Assembly (NCBI RefSeq): GCF_014646195.1
Contig: NZ_BMMZ01000010.1
Span: 1-64,000, forward strand
Direction of reading: 5' to 3'
Origin: Microlunatus endophyticus
GTDB taxonomy: Bacteria > Actinomycetota > Actinomycetes > Propionibacteriales > Propionibacteriaceae
Length of the DNA stretch: 64,000 bases
The notes under the pieces are model-generated. The model was not told where the DNA came from. It did not search any database and saw only the letters and a program-made list of their open reading frames with translations. Numbering within the stretch: position 1 is the first letter of the stretch; each line of letters begins with the position of its first letter. Made by a program: the position numbers and the translations under genes. This document shows, in pieces, positions 51,776 through 59,240 of the stretch.

Positions 51776-52215
51776 CACGCCGCCTTCGATGCACCCTGGC
51801 TTGAAGTGCTGACCGCAGATACGGACTTCGAGCCGTACCGAGGAGTCGACATGCCAGCCGCGCGGAGCGAATACGCGATCCGCTGCCGACCGTTACCGAC
51901 CTCCTTCTGATACGGAGTCACCGTCAGCCCATCCAGCTGAACAGGCCGCACAGGGACCCCATCGATGGCGTCAGGAGGAACCGGCTGCACCTCCGCCGCG
52001 ATCTTGACCTTGAATGTGCGCTCGCGCGCTTCCGGGTCGAAATCCATCACATCGACGGTCCACACCGGCAGGCCGGTGTCCTTGTCGCGCGCTTGTACAC
52101 GGTTCTCAGGCGTCGACCGGTCGAAGTCAATCAACGGCGCCACAGCGCCAACCACACCCACGCCGTGCGGGAACACCTCACCGCACTCCACCTTGAACGG
52201 ACCCTGAACTGACAT
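51775..52215 (-). CDS. Pra-like activator of replication, integration and excision
   Basis: 146 residues. The pattern GPFKVECGEVFPHGVGVVG, DFDRST, ARDKDTGLPVWTVDVMDFDPEAR and VKIAAEVQPVPP is that of AICE proteins named after pSAM2 Pra (plasmid replication, integration and excision activator). In pSAM2, Pra turns on rep-xis-int and is repressed by KorSA. Here it is the first gene of the minus-strand operon, divergent from the KorSA-like gene, with GAGAGGAG six bases before the ATG. Confidence 0.8.
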   Translation of the reverse strand: MSVQGPFKVECGEVFPHGVGVVGAVAPLIDFDRSTPENRVQARDKDTGLPVWTVDVMDFDPEARERTFKVKIAAEVQPVPPDAIDGVPVRPVQLDGLTVTPYQKEVGNGRQRIAYSLRAAGMSTPRYGSKSVSAVSTSSQGASKAA

Positions 52216-52232
52216 GACCTACTCCTCTCGAT

Positions 52233-52244
52233 TAAGCTAGCTTA
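52233..52244. promoter_or_regulatory. Candidate KorSA-type operator
   Basis: TAAGCTAGCTTA is a perfect 12-base palindrome between the divergent Pra-like and GntR genes, with a related half GGCTTA nine bases on. It sits at the expected -10 region of the minus-strand operon, 18 bases from its start codon, and is the best candidate site for the GntR repressor. Confidence 0.5.
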
Positions 52245-52287
52245 CTTTGGCTTATCACATACGGATGAACTTGTCTAGCCTTCTCGC

Positions 52288-52293
52288 TAAGAT
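52288..52293 (+). promoter_or_regulatory. -10 box of the GntR repressor gene
   Basis: TAAGAT ends seven bases before the GTG at 52301, indicating a leaderless message. TTGTCT at 52271 is too close to serve as its -35 box. Confidence 0.4.
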
Positions 52294-52300
52294 TTGTGCT

Positions 52301-52651
52301 GTGCCTCCTGCGAACTCGACCCGATATGGCCATGTGGTGGCGATGCTGAGTTCGCAGATTCGCGACGGAAAGATCCAAGTCGGGGACGAGCTGCCAACGA
52401 TCGCCAGCCTGGCCGACGAGTTCCAGGTCTCGCACATGACGGTGAAGCAGGCTCTCCGAACGCTCCGCGAGCAAGGCGTCGTCGCCACGAACCGCGGCGC
52501 TCGCACCCGCGTCCTGGCCGTTCCGACCCGCGAGGAAGAACCCCTCACCGAACAGTTGCGCGCGATCCGCGAACGACTGGACAATTTGGAGAGCCGAACT
52601 TCCGATCTCGAATCTCATGCATCCAAGGCAAGTCCCGACAGCTCGGCGTAG
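52301..52651 (+). CDS. GntR-family repressor (KorSA-like)
   Basis: 116 residues: a GntR winged helix (GHVVAMLSSQIRDGKIQVGDELPTI to VSHMTVKQALRTLREQGVV) and a short C-terminal coiled coil (EPLTEQLRAIRERLDNLESR), without a ligand-binding domain. In pSAM2 KorSA represses pra and its own gene and so holds the element in the chromosome. The GTG at 52301 is chosen on the -10 spacing; an in-frame ATG at 52247 lies upstream of the likely promoter. Confidence 0.85.
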   Translation: MPPANSTRYGHVVAMLSSQIRDGKIQVGDELPTIASLADEFQVSHMTVKQALRTLREQGVVATNRGARTRVLAVPTREEEPLTEQLRAIRERLDNLESRTSDLESHASKASPDSSA

Positions 52652-52727
52652 CTATGACTCTGCGCTGCACCAGCCGTGACATGTCCCCGACACTCAGCCG
52701 TCAGTGACACATCACTAGGACAGCGAT

Positions 52728-53357
52728 ATGACCGGCACGCAGCGATGGAATGGCCGCACCGCCACCCGCCTGCAAGATGCCCTACGACACTCGATCGAGG
52801 ACTTCGCCCAACATCTCAACGTCGCACCGCGCACCGTCGCCCGGTGGCACCACGATCCCGACCTAGTTCCCCGCCCGATGATCCAGCAGCTACTCGATCA
52901 CGCCCTCGAAACGGCAACCCCAGAACAGCGGGAGCGGTTCTACGCGGACGACGAGCAAACGACATCAGCTGTCGCACTTAGCGCGGCTCTCGCCGTCGTC
53001 CTCAAGGGCTCCGACATCCTCCTTGTCCGACCGAGGACTCCCGAATCGGCCTCCTGGCAGTTCCCTGCTGGGGTAGTGAAGCCCCAGTCATCCCCAGAGG
53101 CCGTGGCAGTTCGCGAAACCCTCGCCGAGACCGGCATCGACTGCGAAGTGCGCGGCCAGCTCGGCAGCCGCATCCACCCCATCACCGGCGTCTACTGTGT
53201 CTATCTACTCTGCGAATACCTAGCCGGCGAACCGGAGAACCGCGATCCATTCGAGAACATCAACGTCCGCTGGGTGCCGACTACCCAGCTAACCAAGTTC
53301 ATCCCAACTGATCGCATCTATCCGCCCGTGCTCGACGCCATCAAGGAGGCCTCATGA
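52728..53357 (+). CDS. HTH-Nudix protein with degenerate Nudix box (Pif-like)
   Basis: 209 residues. The N terminus has a helix-turn-helix (EDFAQHLNVAPRTVARWHHD), the C terminus a Nudix fold. The Nudix box reads GVVKPQSSPEAVAVRETLAE followed by TG: the first Glu is Ser and the first Glu of the EE pair is Ala, so hydrolase activity is doubtful. pSAM2 Pif, the transfer immunity factor, is also a Nudix-domain protein, and this gene holds the matching position. It overlaps the next Nudix gene by four bases (ATGA). Confidence 0.82.
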   Translation: MTGTQRWNGRTATRLQDALRHSIEDFAQHLNVAPRTVARWHHDPDLVPRPMIQQLLDHALETATPEQRERFYADDEQTTSAVALSAALAVVLKGSDILLVRPRTPESASWQFPAGVVKPQSSPEAVAVRETLAETGIDCEVRGQLGSRIHPITGVYCVYLLCEYLAGEPENRDPFENINVRWVPTTQLTKFIPTDRIYPPVLDAIKEAS

Positions 53358-53767
53358 CCACGCCAGCCGAAGAACGTCCGGCCATCTCCGCCGCGATCAT
53401 CTTGCAAGACGGAAAGCTGCTCCTGGCGCAGCGAAAGGTGCGCGAAGGAAATCTCTCCTGGCAGTTCCCGGCAGGTGAGGTCGAGGCCGGGGAATCGGCA
53501 GAGCAGGCCGCCGTCCGAGAGACCAGCGAAGAGGTCGGGCTCACCGTTCACGCCGTGAAACTCCTCGGCGTACGCATCCACCCGAACACGGGACGTCGCA
53601 TGGCGTACGTCGCCTGCGACATCGTTTCGGGCGACGCCCACGTCACCGACACCGAGGAACTTGCCGCCGTCGCGTGGGTGACCCCGCCCGAGGCCAAAGA
53701 GTACGTCCCGTACGGCTTTGCACCAGCAGTCGAGGACTACCTCGAATCTCAAGGATTCCACAGCTGA
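53354..53767 (+). CDS. Nudix hydrolase with intact Nudix box
   Basis: 137 residues, single Nudix domain. The box GEVEAGESAEQAAVRETSEE followed by VGL matches GX5EX7REUXEEXGU fully, so Mg-dependent pyrophosphohydrolase activity is expected, on a nucleotide or related compound. It is translationally coupled to the degenerate, DNA-binding-type Nudix protein. The two domains are similar (SWQFPAG in both), suggesting duplication. Confidence 0.88.
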   Translation: MTTPAEERPAISAAIILQDGKLLLAQRKVREGNLSWQFPAGEVEAGESAEQAAVRETSEEVGLTVHAVKLLGVRIHPNTGRRMAYVACDIVSGDAHVTDTEELAAVAWVTPPEAKEYVPYGFAPAVEDYLESQGFHS

Positions 53768-54107
53768 ATCCCACTCCGTGGCCCGATCAAGACCAGCCAG
53801 CTCCCAGCACAGCCGGAATGTCGCAGCGCGGCTCCGGAACGTAGCTGTACGCGTAGCCACGCACCCGCCAGTAGTCGTCAGCGACACCCTCGGATCGACC
53901 GACGCGAGACCGTCCGATCCGCCATGCCACCGCGCCCAAGCACCGGTCGCGACTGTATCGGCCAGATCGTCCAAGAGACGGATCCTTACCCGAAAGCGTC
54001 GATGTGGGTACGACCTACCCGGTATATCGGCTAAATTCCGTCATCAAGCGTCACCCCATTCCAGCCAGAAGGTGCGACATCCCTGAAGACTCGTGGAGGA
54101 GGTCAAC
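53768..54107. other. Gap between AICE core and defence genes, no gene seen
   Basis: About 340 bases. Open frames at 53718-54086 and 54004-54462 cross it but have no ribosome site, unusual composition and no family look. The region should carry the promoter of the downstream module. No copy of the tRNA-Ser 3' end was found in it. Confidence 0.5.
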
Positions 54108-54212
54108 GTGGCCTCTGAAGCACCCCAGAGGAACAGCCGACAAAGCCTGCTCCGATCAGCTTATGACCACAAGCGCCCAGATATTCCTCCGAACAACAGC
54201 GCCTCGTCGTAA
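54108..54212 (+). CDS. 34-residue leader ORF of the AAA/HNH module
   Basis: GTG at 54108 has a near-perfect GGAGGAGG five bases upstream, the best ribosome site in the cargo region. The product starts MASEAPQRNSRQSLLRSAYD and is hydrophilic and basic; no family is recognised. The stop is 11 bases before the ATPase start, so the ATPase probably depends on coupling to it. It may be a true small partner or a leader peptide. Confidence 0.5.
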   Translation: MASEAPQRNSRQSLLRSAYDHKRPDIPPNNSASS

Positions 54213-54223
54213 CCTAGCCATCG

Positions 54224-55717
54224 ATGAGGACTTTCGTCACGAGCGAACGGTGGGCAACGCCTGGGTACTTGACATACCCCAGCGTCTTGCTTCGCAGCGA
54301 CCGGTGGGACGATTTTGGCTTCAAGACGATGTTTCAAGCCGAACTCCACCTGAGCGCCGACCAGGTCGTCGAGATCGGTGGCGTGAAGGTTATGCGGCTC
54401 GGGATGGGTGGGGCCGACAAGTCGACCTTCTTCCCGGACGGGGAGCTACAGCTCGCAGATGACTACTGCTCCCTCGGTCAAACTACGTCCTACTACGAGA
54501 CGCTCGTTGCCTCTCTACCGGAGGCGGAGGTCTTCGACTACTTGGCGCGCATGCGTGATGTCGTCCTAGACGACGAGCGTCGGGATCGGTTCTCGAGCGA
54601 GGAGGCATATGGGACATCGCTGCTTCGCGAAGGAGGGGCGCGCCGCGCGATCAGTGACGCCCATGACCTTCTGCTTGGACTACAGGTGTCACGCGAGCTC
54701 AGCTTCGACTTCGAAACAGACGTCGGAGGAACCACCTTTACAGCTGAGTTCAGGTTTGGCAACACTGATGACATCCCGTCACGCATCAACGCTGTTATCG
54801 GTTACAACGGCGTCGGAAAAACCCGCCTCATGGCGAACCTCTCGCACGTAGCCTGGCGGGATCGGACGCGGCGCCAAGAAATTGCGAAGCAATATGGCCG
54901 CTTCTCGCCCTCCGACATTCCCTTTGGTCGCGTGGTCGCCATCTCGTACTCGGCCTTCGACACCTTCGAGATACCGAGAAATACGGACCAGTACGTCTAC
55001 CGAGGGCTCCGGGATGTCACAGACAATAGTCAGAATAGCCAACTCCGGTCGCCGGCCGAAATTGCCGAAGAGTTGGAGCGCGCCCTAGATCGACTCAGAA
55101 CCAACGATCGTTGGGCGTCTCTCAATAGCGCCCTCGCGCCCATGCTGCGCGAGCCTTCATTCCAAACCTCAGCGCTAGCCCTTGACTTCCGCGCCGGACG
55201 TGAGCACTGGCGACCCGTGTTTGATTCGCTCAGCACAGGCCACAAGATCAGCCTCAACATCGTCGTTCAGTTGGTCTCTCAGCTAGAAAACAAGTCACTC
55301 GTTCTGATCGATGAGCCTGAGAGCCATTTGCACCCTCCGCTACTTGCGGCATTAATGAAGGGGGTGTCGGAGGCGCTAATCGAGACGAACTCGTTTGCTG
55401 TCGTTGCCACGCACTCGCCGGTGGTTTTGCAAGAGGTAGCTGCTCAGTACGTACAGGTCTTGCGACGGTATGGCGATCGAACGACGGTCGAACGTCCGCC
55501 GCTCGAGACTTTCGGTGAGAACGTCGGCATTCTCACTCGGACCGTGTTCAATCTAGACAACGCGGAATCCGACTATGAGGGTGTACTACGTCAGCTAGCC
55601 GTCACGCATGGATCTGATGGACTCCGACATATATTTCCAAAGGGTCTATCCGCTCAAGCCCTCGCCATTGTGATGGAGACCGAGGCACGGATGGACGAAG
55701 ACTCGTCAGACATCTGA
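54224..55717 (+). CDS. AAA/ABC-type ATPase of a Septu-like module (PtuA-like)
   Basis: 497 residues. After about 185 residues without a known motif comes an AAA_21/OLD-like ATPase: Walker A GYNGVGKT (193-200), a signature-like STGHK (337-341), Walker B LVLIDEPESHLHPP (359-372) and the switch VATHSPV (394-400). Such ATPases paired with an HNH nuclease make up the Septu anti-phage system, where the ATPase senses infection and the nuclease cuts nucleic acid. It overlaps the HNH gene by one base (TGATG). Confidence 0.82.
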   Translation: MRTFVTSERWATPGYLTYPSVLLRSDRWDDFGFKTMFQAELHLSADQVVEIGGVKVMRLGMGGADKSTFFPDGELQLADDYCSLGQTTSYYETLVASLPEAEVFDYLARMRDVVLDDERRDRFSSEEAYGTSLLREGGARRAISDAHDLLLGLQVSRELSFDFETDVGGTTFTAEFRFGNTDDIPSRINAVIGYNGVGKTRLMANLSHVAWRDRTRRQEIAKQYGRFSPSDIPFGRVVAISYSAFDTFEIPRNTDQYVYRGLRDVTDNSQNSQLRSPAEIAEELERALDRLRTNDRWASLNSALAPMLREPSFQTSALALDFRAGREHWRPVFDSLSTGHKISLNIVVQLVSQLENKSLVLIDEPESHLHPPLLAALMKGVSEALIETNSFAVVATHSPVVLQEVAAQYVQVLRRYGDRTTVERPPLETFGENVGILTRTVFNLDNAESDYEGVLRQLAVTHGSDGLRHIFPKGLSAQALAIVMETEARMDEDSSDI

Positions 55718-56547
55718 TGTACAACGCCAACGCTCCCAGTGCGGATCCACTCGATGACTATGACTACGTAGCCGACCACCGAGAGGCAGCCGCAAAGGCG
55801 CGTCTAGGAGTCCTCAAGACGGATGTGGCGAAGGCCTACGGAAGGTATGTGAGCCATGCCGGCAACGGGAGGACGCTGAGCGCTGCGAACTTCAAGGCGA
55901 CCGACCGGGTCATTCTTCGCGAAAACTACCGCAAGCTCGACAAGAACGCGTCCTGTGACAGGATACGCAACGAGATTCTGGAAAGTACCAAGTGGGGCCG
56001 CTGTCCTTACTGTCGCCTGGAAGAAGCGACCACACTCGATCACATCTTGGAGAAGGAAGACTATCCGGAATTCTCAATTCTCCGACTTAACCTGGCCCCG
56101 GTTTGTTCTCGGTGCAACACGCTAAAGCAAACCAACAAGGGGCTCGTCGCTGGTCACGAACGACTGCATCTCTACTTTTCCGGCTACCCTATGGAAGAAT
56201 TCCTGGTGTCACGGCCAGTGCTGAGAGCGTCGAGTGTCGCCTTCAAGTTTTTCCTGCGGGCTCCCTCAGGGATCGATCCGTGGTGGTGGGACGCAATTGA
56301 AGCCCACTTCGTAAGCCTCGACCTTGCCGGACGTTACGAACGACGGGCACAGGTTGAGATGCAAGACCGGCGGGACGAGATGCTGAGAGTCCATGCCGCC
56401 AGCGGTGGATCAGGCGTCCAACGATTCCTGCAATCGAATGCGCAGTCGATCAGCGCCAACTGGTCCCGAGAGGACTGGCTGAGCGCACTTCTGATCGGTG
56501 CAGCTGGCGACACCATCTTTTGCAACATGGGCGTACACCGACTGTAG
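55717..56547 (+). CDS. HNH endonuclease of a Septu-like module (PtuB-like)
   Basis: 276 residues. The nuclease core is CPYC (96-99), LDHILEKE (107-114), then LNLAPVCSRCNTLK (124-137) and a late His147, i.e. an HNH site with two CxxC zinc-binding pairs. The C-terminal half is helical and not recognised. It follows the ATPase with a one-base overlap and ends two bases before the convergent TcmP gene. Assignment to Septu rests on this gene pair; other ATPase-HNH systems remain possible. Confidence 0.82.
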   Translation: MYNANAPSADPLDDYDYVADHREAAAKARLGVLKTDVAKAYGRYVSHAGNGRTLSAANFKATDRVILRENYRKLDKNASCDRIRNEILESTKWGRCPYCRLEEATTLDHILEKEDYPEFSILRLNLAPVCSRCNTLKQTNKGLVAGHERLHLYFSGYPMEEFLVSRPVLRASSVAFKFFLRAPSGIDPWWWDAIEAHFVSLDLAGRYERRAQVEMQDRRDEMLRVHAASGGSGVQRFLQSNAQSISANWSREDWLSALLIGAAGDTIFCNMGVHRL

Positions 56548-56549
56548 AG

Positions 56550-57632
56550 TCAAACCAGGCGAACGAGCGCTGCGCGCTCAATGCGGGTGCGATCGCACTC
56601 AACTTGTCCTCTGTTACGGAGCTTGGTCAGCGCCGGGATCACGTGCTGCTCCCGATAGACGGTGGAGAACAGTGCCCACTCGCGCAGATTCTCAACTCTG
56701 ATCTGCCCCGCTCCAGCCAGCCTGGTCACCAGCATCCGCTCCAACGGCTCAAGCTGCGGGTCAGTAAGGTCGAACAGGGCCTCTTCATACTCATCCTTAG
56801 GGTCGCGAAACCCGATGCCTTGTACTTTGTCCACCTCCCACACAGACTGCTTCATTTTTTCCAGGCCACGGCGATGATTCGTCCCAAAGACCAGGTAAAG
56901 GCTCTCGCCCTTAACGGTGACCAGCTCGAAGTCTAGAAGAAACCGAAACCCGGCTTCAGCGAGCATCGATCGGTATCGACCGAGTAAGAAGGCCTTCTTC
57001 TTACTCCCATCAGGAATATCTGATACGGCGCGCCAACTCGAGTCGTGTCCGAAGACACCATCGGTATCCTCGCTCAGCTGACTCACGAAGCGAATGAAGT
57101 GCTGGGGCATAAACGTCACCACCACTTCCGAGCTTGGGTTTTGGGCCAACCGCCTGATCAATCTGTATGGAACTGGCGCGTTCCCCCAGGAATCGAAAAC
57201 AGCAAGGATCGGCTGGTACCAAGCACCGACGGCCTCTAGCGCTGGCTCGAAGGCGTCGCTGCAGGGCCCCTCCGCGACCGAGACCGGCATCAGACCGTGA
57301 GGCCTTGGACGATCTGGAAACCGACGACGCAACTCGTCTCCCAGGAGCTTCACGCACCTGGGGTCGTCGTCCACGAATACGAACCGGGTTGTCTTCTCCG
57401 TGCCGGCCAATTGGGGGGTCTCTAGAAGAGCTTGGATCGCGATGATGGGAGATCCTGCACTACCGTCTTTGTAGACGCCGGGACCGGCGAACCCCTCGGC
57501 ATACGTCACTGAGGGATAGCCGTTGTCCGAGAGCAAGATCGGATACCACTTGTCGAGGTACGCGCGATAGATGCGGTGCTTAGCATCGGTGTGCGGGGCC
57601 TTGTCCCACGGCACTTCACCCTTCACCGGCAC
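56550..57632 (-). CDS. tcmP: Three-Cys-motif partner protein TcmP
   Basis: 360 residues with the TcmP start: DAKHRIYRAYLDKWYPILL and YAEGFAGPGVYKDGSAGSP, near residues 16-63. The fold looks like a Rossmann methyltransferase, with FVFVDDDPRCVKLL as the acidic loop and AVFDSWGNAPVP. Molecular function is unknown; the family almost always pairs with a DUF5131 protein, as here. GTG start at 57632 overlaps the DUF5131 stop by ten bases, with GAGG upstream. Confidence 0.88.
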   Translation of the reverse strand: MPVKGEVPWDKAPHTDAKHRIYRAYLDKWYPILLSDNGYPSVTYAEGFAGPGVYKDGSAGSPIIAIQALLETPQLAGTEKTTRFVFVDDDPRCVKLLGDELRRRFPDRPRPHGLMPVSVAEGPCSDAFEPALEAVGAWYQPILAVFDSWGNAPVPYRLIRRLAQNPSSEVVVTFMPQHFIRFVSQLSEDTDGVFGHDSSWRAVSDIPDGSKKKAFLLGRYRSMLAEAGFRFLLDFELVTVKGESLYLVFGTNHRRGLEKMKQSVWEVDKVQGIGFRDPKDEYEEALFDLTDPQLEPLERMLVTRLAGAGQIRVENLREWALFSTVYREQHVIPALTKLRNRGQVECDRTRIERAALVRLV

Positions 57633-58390
57633 TGCGCAGCCTCAGGATGCCCTCGGTGCGAGCCAGGGTACTCATCCCAAGTCCGACCCTCGAGAAGGCG
57701 TCCGTGCTGCTTGGGCGTAAGGCCTCCCCATTGCTTGAAGAAGAACGGCACACCCGCCACCACAGACTGGTCACGAATATCGAGAACCCAATTGCTATCA
57801 ATTCGTCGTGCTCGTGGGCCGGACTCGCCGCCCACGATGACCCAACCAATGCCATCCAAGTCGAGATCGGGGAGCGCCTCTAGCAGTGGTTCACACGACA
57901 GGAATCGGACCCTCGTCGGAACAGTTCGCAGGTCGTCGATTCGCGACGTGCTGGCTACATTCTCAACCGAAGTTCCCATCCAAATATTGTCGGGCCAGTC
58001 CAGTCGCCCCGACAGCCTCGCCATCCGCCGCGCCCTCTTCGTCAGAATCTGGTACGTGTGCTGGGGCGTTTCGCGGATGACGTCGAAGACATCTCTCACG
58101 AAGGAGACGGGGACCTTCGGGTGAAAGAGATCCGACATCGAGTTGACAAAAACCATCCGTGGCTTTCGCCATTTCATCGGCAACGTGAGCGCCGGCGGGT
58201 GAATAGTAACACCGAAGCCAGGACCGGACGTGATCGGATTTCCATCATTCTGGTATTTTTCCACGCCCATGGCCTTCAACCGCCGCGCCAGCGCCAGCGC
58301 ATAGCAATTGTCGCAGCCCGCAGCAACCCGGTCACACCCCGTCACTGGGTTCCAAGTCGTGTCCGTCCACTCGATCGCAGTAGCTGTCAT
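57623..58390 (-). CDS. DUF5131 (phage Gp37/Gp68-like) three-Cys protein
   Basis: 255 residues. The N terminus IEWTDTTWNPVTGC begins the three-Cys motif C-x6-C-x2-C (CDRVAAGCDNC, residues 19-29), followed by VFVNSMSDLFHP, LTKRARRM and IVGGESG. These are family hallmarks seen in phage and mobile-element proteins; metal or cluster binding by the cysteines is likely but unproven. First gene of the pair, with AGGAGGG just before the ATG. Confidence 0.9.
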   Translation of the reverse strand: MTATAIEWTDTTWNPVTGCDRVAAGCDNCYALALARRLKAMGVEKYQNDGNPITSGPGFGVTIHPPALTLPMKWRKPRMVFVNSMSDLFHPKVPVSFVRDVFDVIRETPQHTYQILTKRARRMARLSGRLDWPDNIWMGTSVENVASTSRIDDLRTVPTRVRFLSCEPLLEALPDLDLDGIGWVIVGGESGPRARRIDSNWVLDIRDQSVVAGVPFFFKQWGGLTPKQHGRLLEGRTWDEYPGSHRGHPEAAQCR

Positions 58391-59240
58391 CCATCCCTCC
58401 TCTCGTTTGGCACCAGCCTATCGACCCGCCGCGGCCCAGCGACGAGCACGAAGGTCGGACGACCCTCAAACACAATCCACACTGCTCCCTCAGACAGGGT
58501 TCCCATAGACGAGGGGTCCCGGGGCCCTACGACCCGCAGATGCGCCCGTCGCAGTCGGATCGTGGACTACCCACCACCGCCCCTACAAGGAGCCGGGAGG
58601 CGAATCCGTGGCCAAACATCGTTAGAACCTGCTTGCGTGCAGTTCCGCCTAAAGCATCGGCGCGTTGGCCATGGATCGGCGCCGTCATCGACCTGGTCCG
58701 ATCCATCGACGCTAACCTTGCCCGCCCACGGACCAAACCGGCCTAGCCATCGAAGCTCACCTGGCAACAGTAGCCGCGACCCGTCCGGTACCCGTCCGTC
58801 AGCCAAGGCGCGCCCAGTTCGAACGATTCGATACACTTTCCTACCCAAGGACAGAAACGGCACAAGTCAAGACTGGATCGTAAGCGCAGATCCGCCGTGG
58901 AACTTGGGCACCCTCGGAGCGCCAACTAGGTTCATCACCGCAGGAATCACAGTGGCTCGCCACCCGCCCGCGGCGCAGCGGCACGTACCCGGCCCAGCTG
59001 AACTCCGGGCCGAATCCGGTACCTACATACGACGGAGCCGATACGCCTATTTCAGCGGATCGCCTGTGTGAACACCGGAGAACGTGGAAAACTCACAAAC
59101 GGATGCTGCTCCCGACTCGTCGGCCGGCCAACCGACCCTTGGTAGTTACGTTGACTTGCCCTGGTGGAACAGGCACGGCATGACCCAGCATTAGCCTGCC
59201 TACCATCGATCCACCAAGAGATCGGAGATTAAAGCCAAAC
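58391..59240. other. 850-base gap, no convincing gene
   Basis: It holds the promoters of the divergent DUF5131 and membrane-protein genes. Open frames on both strands lack ribosome sites and protein-like composition; the stretch around 58,590-58,640 (AAGGAGCCGGGAGG, then a GTG with a stop after five codons) looks like the decayed start of a gene. GTTCGAA near 58,830 recalls a tRNA T loop but does not extend. Confidence 0.5.

Noticed and set aside
54004..54462. 152-residue plus-strand frame at the start of the defence module
   Set aside because: Overlaps both the leader ORF and the ATPase start in another frame and has no ribosome site.
58820..58845. GTTCGAA near 58,830 as the second att site
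   Set aside because: Only the T-loop heptamer matches the tRNA-Ser end; flanking bases do not continue the acceptor arm, so a chance match is more likely.
58058..59071. 337-residue plus-strand frame
   Set aside because: Its first part is antisense to DUF5131 and the rest has no recognisable domain or ribosome site.
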